Assembly: GCA_006503475.1 (NCBI GenBank)
Contig: RSEH01000083.1
Span: 1 to 64,000 of the forward strand
Source: Stentor roeselii
Lineage: Eukaryota > Ciliophora > Heterotrichea > Heterotrichida > Stentoridae
Length of the DNA stretch: 64,000 nt
Reading direction: 5' to 3'
The notes under the pieces are model-generated. The model made no database searches and was not told the origin of the DNA. It worked only from the letters and a program-made list of their open reading frames with translations. A program made the position numbers and the translations under genes. Shown here in pieces: positions 11,101 to 18,972 of this stretch (position 1 is the stretch's first letter; every line of letters begins with the position of its first letter).

Positions 11101-11262
11101 AATAATGCATGCTGCACAATCTTAATTCTTCTCATATTAGAAAAAACTTACAGCCAAAAGCAAAGCGAATGGGTTCTGGTTATGAGGAAGGCAGTGCGTT
11201 GGCTGAAAACACTTGATGTCGAGTATCAAGAAATCAAAGAATTATTTCAAAGATTCATTTAG
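8182..11262 (+). CDS. VWA5A-like protein with VIT and vWA domains, copy 3
   Basis: 1026 residues with the same order as copy 2: VIT domain (about 1-150), vWA domain (about 262-450, MIDAS DRSGS at 272-276, GTDIFSP, TDGEV), long Pro-rich linker, then the conserved tail of about 95 residues (SSQSSKGFW, MRKAVRWLKTLD). The linker begins with Pro/Met-rich sequence and ends in PPPLGGPP-type repeats, unrelated to the linkers of copies 1 and 2. A 141-bp stretch (8385-8525) is identical to copy 2 (4020-4160) while flanking codons differ, which suggests gene conversion. The start has the same TCTATAATG context as copy 2. The family link to VWA5A is firm on domain order; the cellular role is unknown. Confidence 0.9.
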   Translation: MFSCMYCIIPPDRGQPGIIPNPNQSLIPMKSVHFLALVENAIVNLSVTQEFINEDSKPLEVFYSFPVSEDSVVSSLKIHLKDGSILTAKVEDAEKASETYQDALASGNTAVMGKVEEDNKTLTVNIGNLGPGDSVKVEFGLSFPLEADLNDWKLEIPKMFFPADDRDVVFSVSVVVHSSEQIKKFLSSFETDWVLSQDKLILQGDTRIKPLRDIPSKNIWFKYQAEDSNKPKLIYQKYKNKYYGMIAFVPFDHSLKSLDDAEGQGEYIFILDRSGSMAGSRMNIAKQATVLFLKSLPEDSYFNIVSFGSYFAKMHPYSVKSSSSNIDWSIEQVQTFSADMRGTDIFSPLADILRGPLIQGYSKTIFLITDGEVDSPQSVIDLILQNSGKSRVHSFGIGNSFDQILIQKSAKAGKGTANFVNDIEEIGGKVIGALQKSLVPCVSQMKIGMTGEFYPRPEKLGNVYYGERYLQYFETDEISEDPILFSYHDDFRKKNEEILIGNLKMIEGDYLFKLWAKFRIEHLYENVHGNRSEIKKLSIEAGVPCGLTSFICVKENDKAVIGELKSVEVRTKTDALNRIAAPILNPPLYPNFGMPPGPRLMPYNPPLNNQAVPPPPSISRPIPQGIPSGFPVVYDQAPSSLGFPSFSNIPLAMPNISRPTLAYSPANRPMAAGMPSSLPGMPYVSSSNIPMTPGMPSPFAAMGSQAIPPGPPSKPPGVPGFSVMQANPPGFRNMAPAMQPGPPGMSIPAPPPLMSNIPSPMPNNYQGFSYDLQGGSSFLPQSMNSVTLSHGLQDLDTILNFSLEMSPSSMNAPPPPLGSPPALSGPPALSGPPPLGGPPPLGGPPPPGLGYPPGLGGPPPPPLGGPPPPALGYPPGLGGPPPLRGGPSLGYPPGLGGPPALGGQPASSGPPLSGPPPISAPPNQSKNKAPKSFDYMNIISSQSSKGFWDYDEFILLIPGLSQIPQDLLNCSERNNACCTILILLILEKTYSQKQSEWVLVMRKAVRWLKTLDVEYQEIKELFQRFI
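10605..10930 (+). repeat. Pro/Gly repeat (PPPLGGPP, GYPPGLGG)
   Basis: Short units such as CCA CCT CCA TTA GGA GGT in frame with VWA5A copy 3, giving PPPLGG, PPGLGYPPGLGG and PALSGPP variants. The long reverse-strand frame over it is a by-product of the repeat. Confidence 0.85.
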
Positions 11263-11772
11263 GATTTAGTAATTAAAATTTATCTCAATTGTTGTGGAGA
11301 TTATTAAGATGCTGAGTATTCTATATAAATTCAATTCTAGACTGAAAATCTTCCATGATAACTTCCGAATCTAGAAATTCCTTCAACCAAGATTTTATTA
11401 TACTAGTTAGATTTATATAAAATCACAAAAGCCTACCCCAAAATTTCTTCATTAAATAAGCTTAATCTTCTATACTCAATATCAATTTTCGATAAACCAA
11501 ATATTACCACCTGCTAATTTTTCTAATCCTAAAAAATCCTTAATAAGTTAATATCTTGTGCTAGAATCAACTATCTCTAACTACTAAAAACTAATAAAAA
11601 CATAAACCACTAACCAATAAAACCTCCAAACCCATCTGAAAATCTAAAAAAACCTAAACATCCACATTCCCAACAAAAGACCATCACAGAAAACACATCC
11701 AATCAAATCACTGCAAAACAATAACTTTTTTCTCCCTTTTCCCTAACCTTCAACCAATAATTTCAACAAAAA
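11263..11772. other. Intergenic stretch between VWA5A copy 3 and the small basic gene
   Basis: 510 bp with no ORF. The second half is strikingly rich in A and C on the + strand, a composition that continues into the next gene. Patches resemble 1617-2050 downstream of copy 1. Confidence 0.5.
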
Positions 11773-12426
11773 ATGAACAGAAGAGTCTCCTATTCCTTCG
11801 ACCTAGACCCCTTTCAAGACCATTTAAAAATTCAATCAAAACCAACCCAAACCCGCAGCAAAAGCAACCTTCGACCATCACATCATCCAAAATTTCCAAA
11901 TCCCATAAAGTTACCATTCCTCATCAAAGACCCAAAGCCACTGAAACAAGTAAATTTAAACATTTCCCCAAGATTCACTTCAGTAAAGCCACAAAACAAA
12001 AGCAGTCAAAGACTTTCTCTTCCAAAATCCTTGAATTTTTCATGTCGTCAACAAGAAGCTAAAAAAATCTTTCATGAAAATTCAAGAATTTTCAAAAGAT
12101 TATCAAAGATCTCACCTATAATAAACGTAAAACGACAGAAAGAAGACTATCAAAAGTCTCTAGCTTATAAAAGAACTATTTCCAGAGCAACTTTCAGTAA
12201 AAACATAAAAAAACTATCATTTTTCTGTATAAACTCCAGATTTTCAATACAAGCGAAAAGAGAAAACTTGACATCAATCGACTACCAATCTTTAAAATTC
12301 CCTGTTCCCAACGAAAAAAAGCTCATGAAGAAAAAAAGCGAGACAAGTCTTCTTCAATCTTTAAAAAACGATTCTATTTGCCAGTCAAGTCTAAACCTGA
12401 GCAATTTTCTACTAAGCCTAGAATAG
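11773..12426 (+). CDS. Hypothetical basic Ser/Lys-rich protein
   Basis: 217 residues, not recognised. It starts MNRRVSYSFDLDPF and is rich in Lys, Arg, Ser, Pro and Phe, with no membrane segment, signal peptide or Cys pairs, so it is probably soluble and largely disordered. It converges on the eS25 gene with 30 bp between the stop codons. A decayed copy after VWA5A copy 1 shows that the gene was once part of a duplicated segment, which supports this being a real gene. Confidence 0.65.
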   Translation: MNRRVSYSFDLDPFQDHLKIQSKPTQTRSKSNLRPSHHPKFPNPIKLPFLIKDPKPLKQVNLNISPRFTSVKPQNKSSQRLSLPKSLNFSCRQQEAKKIFHENSRIFKRLSKISPIINVKRQKEDYQKSLAYKRTISRATFSKNIKKLSFFCINSRFSIQAKRENLTSIDYQSLKFPVPNEKKLMKKKSETSLLQSLKNDSICQSSLNLSNFLLSLE

Positions 12427-12456
12427 TTAATCTAAACCTAATCAAAAATCTACTTA

Positions 12457-12819
12457 TTAAGCCAGTACAGCTCTTGTATAAATCTTAAGAGATGAGTGAG
12501 CCTCACCAACTAATGCAATAGTGCCTCGAGTGTGTAGGTCACTTAAGGCTTTTCTAGCAAGAGAAACTCCAATTTTAAGCTTATCAGCGACCACAGCAGG
12601 AGTGATAACTTTGCTCTTTGTAGGTATTTCATTAAGCAACTTATCAAGAGTTTCTTGTTCAAAATAAACAGCACTGTCGAGTTTGTCCTTTACTTTTGAC
12701 TTAGACCATTTCTTTTTCTTTCCCTTTGAATCACCTCCTGCATTTTTCGGCTTGGAAAGAAGACTGACTTTTTTCCCTCCCTTGTCGTCTTTTTTCCCGT
12801 CTGCCTTGCCTTTGGCCAT
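12457..12819 (-). CDS. RPS25: Small ribosomal subunit protein eS25
   Basis: 120 residues, the usual length for eS25. A Lys/Gly-rich N-terminal tail is followed by the winged-helix core with family words KWSKSKVKDKL, VITPAVVADKL, SLARKAL and HTRGTI. It is a 40S head component that contacts tRNA and viral IRESs in other eukaryotes. The start codon directly follows GAATATAA on the coding strand. The stop of the upstream PI31-like gene lies only 20 bp before this start on the same strand. Confidence 0.97.
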   Translation of the reverse strand: MAKGKADGKKDDKGGKKVSLLSKPKNAGGDSKGKKKKWSKSKVKDKLDSAVYFEQETLDKLLNEIPTKSKVITPAVVADKLKIGVSLARKALSDLHTRGTIALVGEAHSSLKIYTRAVLA

Positions 12820-12839
12820 TTATATTCAAGTTAAGCTAA

Positions 12840-13664
12840 CTAAAAGAACCCTGGGTAATATGGGGAAGGATAAAATCCTGAAAAAGTTGGGGTTTCAACT
12901 TTTTTACCTTTTTTTTCTGATTTTTTTAATTGTCGCTCTGATGAAGGGACTACTGGAGGCATTGGGTGGAATGGGTGGGAATAATGGAGTCCGTAGTGAT
13001 AAGGCGGCAGGTAGTAAGGATGTGGGTGGAAAGCAGGATGAGAAGGATAAGAAGGAAGAGGCTGGTGGAAGTAAGGACTTGGGCCTTCATGTACTGAATG
13101 GACATGAATACCTTTCTCTGATAACGGGTGAATTGGTTGGCCGAACGGAACTGAATCGTCTTCTAAAAGACTTTTCTGCCTGGTAAAAGCGTTTAAGTCT
13201 TTAGATTCTTCTTCATCTTTCAGAACCTTCTCATCTCGTGATATCTCCAGGGCAGTCAAGACTTGACTTTCATATTCTCTCAACACCTTCTCAACTAGCT
13301 CTTTGGTAAACTCTTCACCTTGCAGTTGACAGTTGATAACAGTGAGATCAACAGAAAAGTTGATAATCTTATCATTTCGGTCACTGCGAATAGTGTAGAT
13401 ATTGAGTTTTTCTTCATTAATTCTTAAAAACTTCTGGTAAACCTGCAGTTCTCCAGATGAATACCTGAAAGAAAAAAGCTGCTGGTTTAAATTCCAAGCT
13501 TTTGGAAGAATTTCATATCCTTGAGGGTCGTTCTCTGAAAGACCTGTGCATTGAAGATCTCTCGACACGTTAAACAAATGCACAGCAAGGACAACAGCTT
13601 CACTTAAGTCCTTCGGCGACTGACAAAGTCCAGCAAACAAGTCAAAAAACAAGCTCTGCCACAT
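12840..13664 (-). CDS. PI31-like proteasome regulator
   Basis: 274 residues. Residues about 1-140 resemble the N-terminal FP domain of PI31 (PSMF1): a helical start, LPKAWN, LFSFRYSSGE, a beta-rich core and VDLTVIN. The C-terminal half is rich in Pro, His and Tyr, like the disordered proteasome-binding tail of PI31, and the protein ends SPYYPGFF. Human PI31 has a similar length (271). In other eukaryotes PI31 binds the 20S proteasome and F-box proteins. It lies between eS25 and the glutaredoxin on the same strand with 20-33 bp gaps. The assignment rests on remembered motifs; another FP-domain protein is possible. Confidence 0.65.
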   Translation of the reverse strand: MWQSLFFDLFAGLCQSPKDLSEAVVLAVHLFNVSRDLQCTGLSENDPQGYEILPKAWNLNQQLFSFRYSSGELQVYQKFLRINEEKLNIYTIRSDRNDKIINFSVDLTVINCQLQGEEFTKELVEKVLREYESQVLTALEISRDEKVLKDEEESKDLNAFTRQKSLLEDDSVPFGQPIHPLSEKGIHVHSVHEGPSPYFHQPLPSYPSHPAFHPHPYYLPPYHYGLHYSHPFHPMPPVVPSSERQLKKSEKKGKKVETPTFSGFYPSPYYPGFF

Positions 13665-13697
13665 ATTTATCTAATCCTTTTAAATTTTATCTATTTT

Positions 13698-14087
13698 CTA
13701 AAGTTGCCCTGAAATCACCCCGTGTTTTTCTAGCAAAGGCTTCAATGAGTCGCTTAAATGCATTTCTTTCAAGATATCTGCACCACCAATAAACTCTGAA
13801 TCAATATAAAGCTGAGGGTAAGTCGGCCAGTCGGAGTATTTTTTTAATTCCTCACGAATCAAGTTGTCTTCAAAGACATTGAAAAAAGTAAAGTTGTTGA
13901 CTTTGTATTGATTTAACACTTTTACTGCGTATTTGCTGAATCCACATCGAGGAACTTCTGGAGTGCCTTTCATGAATAAAACGACTTTTGAGCTTTTTAG
14001 CAATTCTTCTATCTTCGCCTTGGCTTTTGGGTCAATTGTAGAGTTTGTTGAGAAAAGCCGGGTGAGTCTAGAAAAAGTCCTGAACAT
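13698..14087 (-). CDS. GLRX5: Mitochondrial monothiol glutaredoxin (GLRX5 type)
   Basis: 129 residues. A short Arg/Ser/Phe-rich N-terminus (MFRTFSRLTRLFSTNS) looks like a mitochondrial presequence. The core has VVLFMKGTP, the CGFS active site at Cys48, WPTYPQLY and GGADIL, all hallmarks of the Grx5 class that carries [2Fe-2S] clusters during mitochondrial Fe-S assembly. Length and domain are complete. It is divergent to the DDX3-like gene, with 119 bp between start codons. Confidence 0.95.
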   Translation of the reverse strand: MFRTFSRLTRLFSTNSTIDPKAKAKIEELLKSSKVVLFMKGTPEVPRCGFSKYAVKVLNQYKVNNFTFFNVFEDNLIREELKKYSDWPTYPQLYIDSEFIGGADILKEMHLSDSLKPLLEKHGVISGQL

Positions 14088-14206
14088 ATTTTTATTATTT
14101 TTACTGATTTTTTTTCAACTTTTCAACTTTAAACTTTTTCACTTTTCCTTGATAAAATTTTCTAATCTTTCATTGAATTCGATCCAAACTATGCTGACCT
14201 CATATA

Positions 14207-15676
14207 ATGGAAAACAAGGTTAAAGGAAAATATCTCCCACCTCATAAAAGATTAGCTCAGACTGACACACAACCTTCAAAGTTTGAAGCTTTTTTGAATA
14301 AGAAAAATACTGAACTTGCTGATACACCCTGGGGAAAAAGAGACAAACGCACTGGACTACTTGATTCGAAAGTTTTAGAAGATACGGAAATTTTGTTCAA
14401 ACAGGTTAAGGATGTATCAGAGTTTGATGAAGATTTTCCTGTTGATACTAGTGAAGACTTCCCTGAAATGAGCAATTTTGATGATTGTGAAGTCCATCCG
14501 TGTCTTTTGGCTAATATCAAAAGGTTGAAGTACTCGAAACCTACTCCTATACAGAAGTTCTCGATTCCTGTTTCTTTGCAGAGAAGGGATCTTATGGCTT
14601 GTGCTCAGACGGGCTCTGGGAAAACTGCGGCTTATTTGTTTCCTATTGTTGCGAAGATGTTGAATGACGGTCCTCCGACGTCATCCACCAACATCGACTA
14701 CAGATCAGCGAACCCAATAGGTCTAGTCTTAGCACCAACCCGTGAACTAGGAGTCCAAATCTACGAAGAAGGTTTAAAGTTCACTTACCGAACCGGTATA
14801 AAAGTAGTAGTAGTCTACGGAGGGACCGATCCGAAACTCCAATCAAAAGAACTAGAAAAAGGTGCAGACATAATCGTGGCAACTCCAGGAAGACTAATCG
14901 ATTTCACCAGTCGTGGTCGAATCGGTTTACAAAACGTGAAATACCTAGTTTTAGACGAAGCAGACCGAATGCTCGACATGGGCTTCGAGCCTCAGATCAG
15001 GTTAATCCTTGAAAAACTTCCTGAAAAGCGTGAAACTGGAATGTTTTCAGCGACTTTTCCCCAAACAATCCAGTACCTAGCAGCGGAACTAATGACTAAA
15101 TACGTTTTTCTCTCAGTTGGAAGAGTTGGAAGCACAACAGACAACATCACTCAAGAACTGTTTCAAGTTGATGAAATGGAAAAAAACGACTTGCTTATCA
15201 CGAAATTGAAAGAAATTCAAGGACTTGTCGTTGTTTTCGTTGAAACAAAAAGAAATGCAGAGTTTTTGTCAGAGTTTTTAAAACATCTCGGATTTGCTTG
15301 TACTACTATGCATGGAAATAGGACACAACAAGAGAGGGAAAGGGCTTTAAATGACTTTAAAACAGGAAGGTTTAATGTTTTAGTTGCTACTGATATTGCT
15401 GCAAGAGGATTGGATGTGATGAACATTGGATGCGTTATTAACTATGACATGCCAAGTAATATCAATGATTATGTTCATCGCATTGGAAGGACTGGACGTA
15501 TTGGAAAGAAAGGCCTGGCGATTTCGTTTATTGATGAAAAATGCAGCCATGTTGTTAAGGATTTGTATAGTTTGCTTTGTGAAACTAAGCAAAATATACC
15601 TGAGTGGTTTGAAGATTACTTCAATAATCAGGCTTTTCGCAAAAATAGGAACAAGAGAGGATTTAGACATTATTAG
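14207..15676 (+). CDS. DEAD-box RNA helicase, DDX3/Ded1 type
   Basis: 489 residues. Conserved motifs in order: Q motif (PTPIQKFSIP), motif I AQTGSGKT (about 133-140), PTREL, TPGRL, motif II DEAD (about 250-253) followed by RMLDMGFEPQ, SAT, then ATDIAARGLDV and HRIGRTGR in the second RecA domain. The N-terminal KYLPPHKR is typical of DDX3/Ded1, which unwinds mRNA leaders during translation initiation. The C-terminal tail is short and ends KRGFRHY. The start follows CTCATATA. Wobble composition changes sharply within the gene (T/G, then A/C from about 14690, then T/G from about 15190). Confidence 0.95.
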   Translation: MENKVKGKYLPPHKRLAQTDTQPSKFEAFLNKKNTELADTPWGKRDKRTGLLDSKVLEDTEILFKQVKDVSEFDEDFPVDTSEDFPEMSNFDDCEVHPCLLANIKRLKYSKPTPIQKFSIPVSLQRRDLMACAQTGSGKTAAYLFPIVAKMLNDGPPTSSTNIDYRSANPIGLVLAPTRELGVQIYEEGLKFTYRTGIKVVVVYGGTDPKLQSKELEKGADIIVATPGRLIDFTSRGRIGLQNVKYLVLDEADRMLDMGFEPQIRLILEKLPEKRETGMFSATFPQTIQYLAAELMTKYVFLSVGRVGSTTDNITQELFQVDEMEKNDLLITKLKEIQGLVVVFVETKRNAEFLSEFLKHLGFACTTMHGNRTQQERERALNDFKTGRFNVLVATDIAARGLDVMNIGCVINYDMPSNINDYVHRIGRTGRIGKKGLAISFIDEKCSHVVKDLYSLLCETKQNIPEWFEDYFNNQAFRKNRNKRGFRHY

Positions 15677-15748
15677 GTTATCAGATCTTTAAGTAGAGGG
15701 CCCCTTTTTCCATGGGATTTGGAATTGTTTTGATCATTTCTGGTATAA

Positions 15749-17611
15749 ATGGTGACTACGAGGAAATCTAATCGTAATCAACAGACTAAAAAGGATAGTT
15801 CTTCTAGTGAAGAGGAGGAAAAGAAAAATACTGTCAAGGGAAAGGGTAAGTCTCTTGATGTTCCGAAAAAACGACAGAGGTCTCCTTCTTCTGATGATGA
15901 GCCTGTCAAGTCCACCAAAAAGCCCGGAAGACCAGCGAAGTCGGTCAAACCATCAAACCCAGAAAAATCTTCAAAACCTGAAAAAGTTGAAAAGACAGCC
16001 AAGGCTGAAAAATCCAAGGCAGAAAACTCATCCAAAGAAGAAAAATCAAAACCGGACAAACAATCCAAATCCGCAAAACCACCAAGTCCAATCCAACCAT
16101 CCCCGGCACCCCCTGCACCTGCTTCAGCCCCATCTCAGCCAGCAGATCCAGAGCCAGTGAAGATGGTAAAAGCTTTAAAAAAAGGTCGAGCAGCAGTAGA
16201 TTTTGAATGTTCAAAGTCCTCCGAATGCCACGTTTTCGAAGAGGCCAGCAAGATCTGGTGCTGCACTTTGAACCAAGCAGACCTGAAAGAAAACGCAAAC
16301 AAATTTTACATAATCCAACTTTTAGCTCACGACACAAAAGCCAACTTTTTCTACGTCTGGAATCGATGGGGCCGGGTGGGTTATTCAGGTCAAAACGCTC
16401 TGAAAGGACCTTTTCTCGACGTGGAAAAAGCGAAGGCTGAGTACAACAAAAAGTTCAATGAAAAGACCAGAGGCGGGTATATTGAAGTCCACATCACTTA
16501 TGAAGACGAGCAGGAAGAAACGAAAATTGTTAAAAAAGCTGAAAGGGAAGAAGGGAAACAGGAAGAGTCAAAACTTGATAAAAGGGTTAAGGACTTGATT
16601 AATCTTATTTTTGACTTGAAGACTATTACGAATACTTTGGCTGAAATTGGATATGATGCCAAAAAAATGCCTCTTGGGAAATTATCACAAGAAACTATTA
16701 AGAGGGGTATGGAAGTACTTAAAAGAATTGATGAGGCTTTGGAACAGAACTCGAAGGGATCGCTTAGTGACTTGTCTTCACAGTTTTACTCGCTTATTCC
16801 GCATGATTTTGGATTCAAGCAGATGGCTAGCTTTATTATTAACTCCAAGGAAAGACTTAAGGAAAAAATAGGGATGTTGGAAAATTTAACTGATATGAAA
16901 ATTGCTACTACCATTTTGGAACAGTCTTCGAGTAACTTGAGTCCAGTTGATGAACATTATATTAAATTGAAATGTGGAATCAAACCTCTTGATAGGTCTG
17001 ACCCAGTCTTCCAACTCCTTGAGACTTATGTCATTAACACTCATGCATCTACTCATAACAGCTATTCATTGACTGTCCTGGATATCTTTGATGTTGACAA
17101 GGAAGGTGAAGAACAGCGATTCACCAAAGAAATCGACAATCATATGCTACTATGGCATGGTTCTCGTTTAACCAACTGGGTGGGAATTCTTTCTCAAGGT
17201 TTGAGAATCGCTCCCCCAGAAGCTCCAGTCAGTGGTTACATGTTCGGCAAGGGTGTTTACTTCGCAGACATGGTGAGCAAGTCGGCCAACTACTGTTTCA
17301 CAAGTCGAACCAACAACATCGGAATCCTACTTCTCTGCAAGGTAGCTCTCGGCAACATAAACGAAAAGTTCTACGCAGACTACAACGCAAACAACCTTCC
17401 TCCAAACAAGCACAGCACAAAAGGCTGTGGACGAACAGCCCCTTCAATAACTTCCTACATCGACCATCAAGGCACTAAAGTTCCAATCGGCAAAGGCGAG
17501 ACAGACAGTAACTTCAACGGTTCTCTTTTATACAACGAATACATTGTCTACGACGTGAAGCAAGTCCAAATGAAATATCTGTTCAAGATTCGATTCGACT
17601 ACAAGTATTAG
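15749..17611 (+). CDS. Poly(ADP-ribose) polymerase, PARP1/2 class
   Basis: 620 residues. The N-terminus (about 1-150) is a Lys/Ser/Pro-rich disordered tail without PARP1-type zinc fingers or a BRCT domain, as in PARP2. A WGR domain follows (about 155-255, with WNRWGRVGYSG), then the helical regulatory domain (about 280-410) and the ART domain. The catalytic triad is intact: His470 in WHGSR, Tyr504 in GKGVYFAD and Glu597 in YNEYIVYD, so chain elongation should be possible. Expected role: nuclear sensing of DNA breaks with NAD+ as substrate. It starts directly after GGTATAA. The helicase stop is 72 bp upstream and the next gene starts 39 bp downstream. Confidence 0.95.
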   Translation: MVTTRKSNRNQQTKKDSSSSEEEEKKNTVKGKGKSLDVPKKRQRSPSSDDEPVKSTKKPGRPAKSVKPSNPEKSSKPEKVEKTAKAEKSKAENSSKEEKSKPDKQSKSAKPPSPIQPSPAPPAPASAPSQPADPEPVKMVKALKKGRAAVDFECSKSSECHVFEEASKIWCCTLNQADLKENANKFYIIQLLAHDTKANFFYVWNRWGRVGYSGQNALKGPFLDVEKAKAEYNKKFNEKTRGGYIEVHITYEDEQEETKIVKKAEREEGKQEESKLDKRVKDLINLIFDLKTITNTLAEIGYDAKKMPLGKLSQETIKRGMEVLKRIDEALEQNSKGSLSDLSSQFYSLIPHDFGFKQMASFIINSKERLKEKIGMLENLTDMKIATTILEQSSSNLSPVDEHYIKLKCGIKPLDRSDPVFQLLETYVINTHASTHNSYSLTVLDIFDVDKEGEEQRFTKEIDNHMLLWHGSRLTNWVGILSQGLRIAPPEAPVSGYMFGKGVYFADMVSKSANYCFTSRTNNIGILLLCKVALGNINEKFYADYNANNLPPNKHSTKGCGRTAPSITSYIDHQGTKVPIGKGETDSNFNGSLLYNEYIVYDVKQVQMKYLFKIRFDYKY

Positions 17612-17650
17612 ATTTCTTAGCATTCATATTTTAAATTCGAAATAATCTTT

Positions 17651-18958
17651 ATGGAAAAAGTAAAAAAACCTGGAAATTCCGATGAAGCTAAAAGTTTGAC
17701 TAGATGTTTAGATGATGCACTGGAACTCATTTTTAATAACAAATTTTCACAGAGCTTGGAAATCTTGAAAGGCTTGGAACTAAAATTAGAAACTGGAGTT
17801 AGTAAAGGGAAAGCTGTTGATAAAGACGCGATTTTAGTCACTTTGCATTCTACAGCGCTTTGTTATCAAAGTCTTGGAAACTTTTCTGAGTGCTGCACTT
17901 ATCTAGAAGCTTGCATTTTTAATGTGAAGAGAGGTATCGATAAAGCTAACACCCAAAGTGTTTCACCGGACAAAATAAGAAAAATTAGGTACCTTGCTCT
18001 TTTAAATGCTCTTCTTTCAGATTGCTTGTTTAAACAATCAATGTTCAAATCCGCTGCAGAATCCGCGAAGACTGCCATGAAATATGCTTTATTAGCAGTT
18101 CGACTCTGTCTAAGTGCCTGTACCGAGTTGAAATTTCATAAAAACTCAAAAAATTCTCAAAAATTTCAAGAAACTTGGCAAAATTCTCAAAATGTGCTCC
18201 AAACAGTGTACAATGTCCTAAACGGTAAAAAAGTGAAAAAAGATTCAGTTTTTACCATTCGTAGTTCAATTGGAGTTCAGAAGGTGGCGGACTGGGTGTT
18301 AAATCTGACGTTTGAGAAAATCTTGGAGATCAAGGCGATTACTTTATCTGAAATGAAGTCACCGCATTCACTTACTACTGAACTGAGCAAAGACTTTTTA
18401 TTTGATAAGATCTGCTTATCGGTCACCTGCCTTTACAAGTTGTCCCAAGCTCTCAGCAGGCTCGCCGAAGAAGCCACTAAATCAAAAGTTTACCTTCAAA
18501 GAGGTTTAAAACTTTCTTCTTTCTTTTTCCCAAAAACCTGCCCAATTTTCGTCAGTCTTTCTGAACTTTTCAATCAAAAATTCCTGACATTGAAAAAAGC
18601 GAAGTCACCTCCAAGAAGCACATCTGTTAGATTTTCGCCTAAAATGCAGGAAGTTTTAGAAAAGGCGAAACATTCTGCGTTGAAATTGAAAGTTTCAAGT
18701 AAGACTCATTCTGCCAGGTCTTCTGACACAGAAACTGGAATTTCGAAAAGTTCTCAAACACAAAGTGGGTCGACTATTCATAATTTAAAGTCTTTACCGA
18801 AGTTTGAAAAGACTGAACCTGAGCCTGCTTTAAGTGAAGAAAGTGAAAAAAGAGAAGTTTTAAAGAAATTCGAGATTTCTTCAAAGGAACTTTACGGGAA
18901 CTACTCAGAAGAAGAGGTGGATAAATACGAGTACATGCCATTAAGACGAGACATTTAA
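17651..18958 (+). CDS. Hypothetical helical (TPR-like) protein
   Basis: 435 residues, no family recognised. Residues about 10-300 are predominantly helical with alternating amphipathic segments reminiscent of TPR repeats (ALCYQSLGNFSECCTYLEA, SMFKSAAESAKTAMKYA). The last third is Ser/Lys/Glu-rich and probably disordered. No signal peptide or membrane segment. The next gene starts only 14 nt after its stop. The TPR reading is weak and based on the look of helix pairs. Confidence 0.75.
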   Translation: MEKVKKPGNSDEAKSLTRCLDDALELIFNNKFSQSLEILKGLELKLETGVSKGKAVDKDAILVTLHSTALCYQSLGNFSECCTYLEACIFNVKRGIDKANTQSVSPDKIRKIRYLALLNALLSDCLFKQSMFKSAAESAKTAMKYALLAVRLCLSACTELKFHKNSKNSQKFQETWQNSQNVLQTVYNVLNGKKVKKDSVFTIRSSIGVQKVADWVLNLTFEKILEIKAITLSEMKSPHSLTTELSKDFLFDKICLSVTCLYKLSQALSRLAEEATKSKVYLQRGLKLSSFFFPKTCPIFVSLSELFNQKFLTLKKAKSPPRSTSVRFSPKMQEVLEKAKHSALKLKVSSKTHSARSSDTETGISKSSQTQSGSTIHNLKSLPKFEKTEPEPALSEESEKREVLKKFEISSKELYGNYSEEEVDKYEYMPLRRDI

Positions 18959-18972
18959 TTTGTATAATAAAA

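Noticed and set aside
14796-14810. Possible in-frame 15-nt intron in DDX3 (gta...tag)
   Set aside because: It encodes the conserved beta strand of the helicase before VYGG and lacks the TA at positions 9-10.
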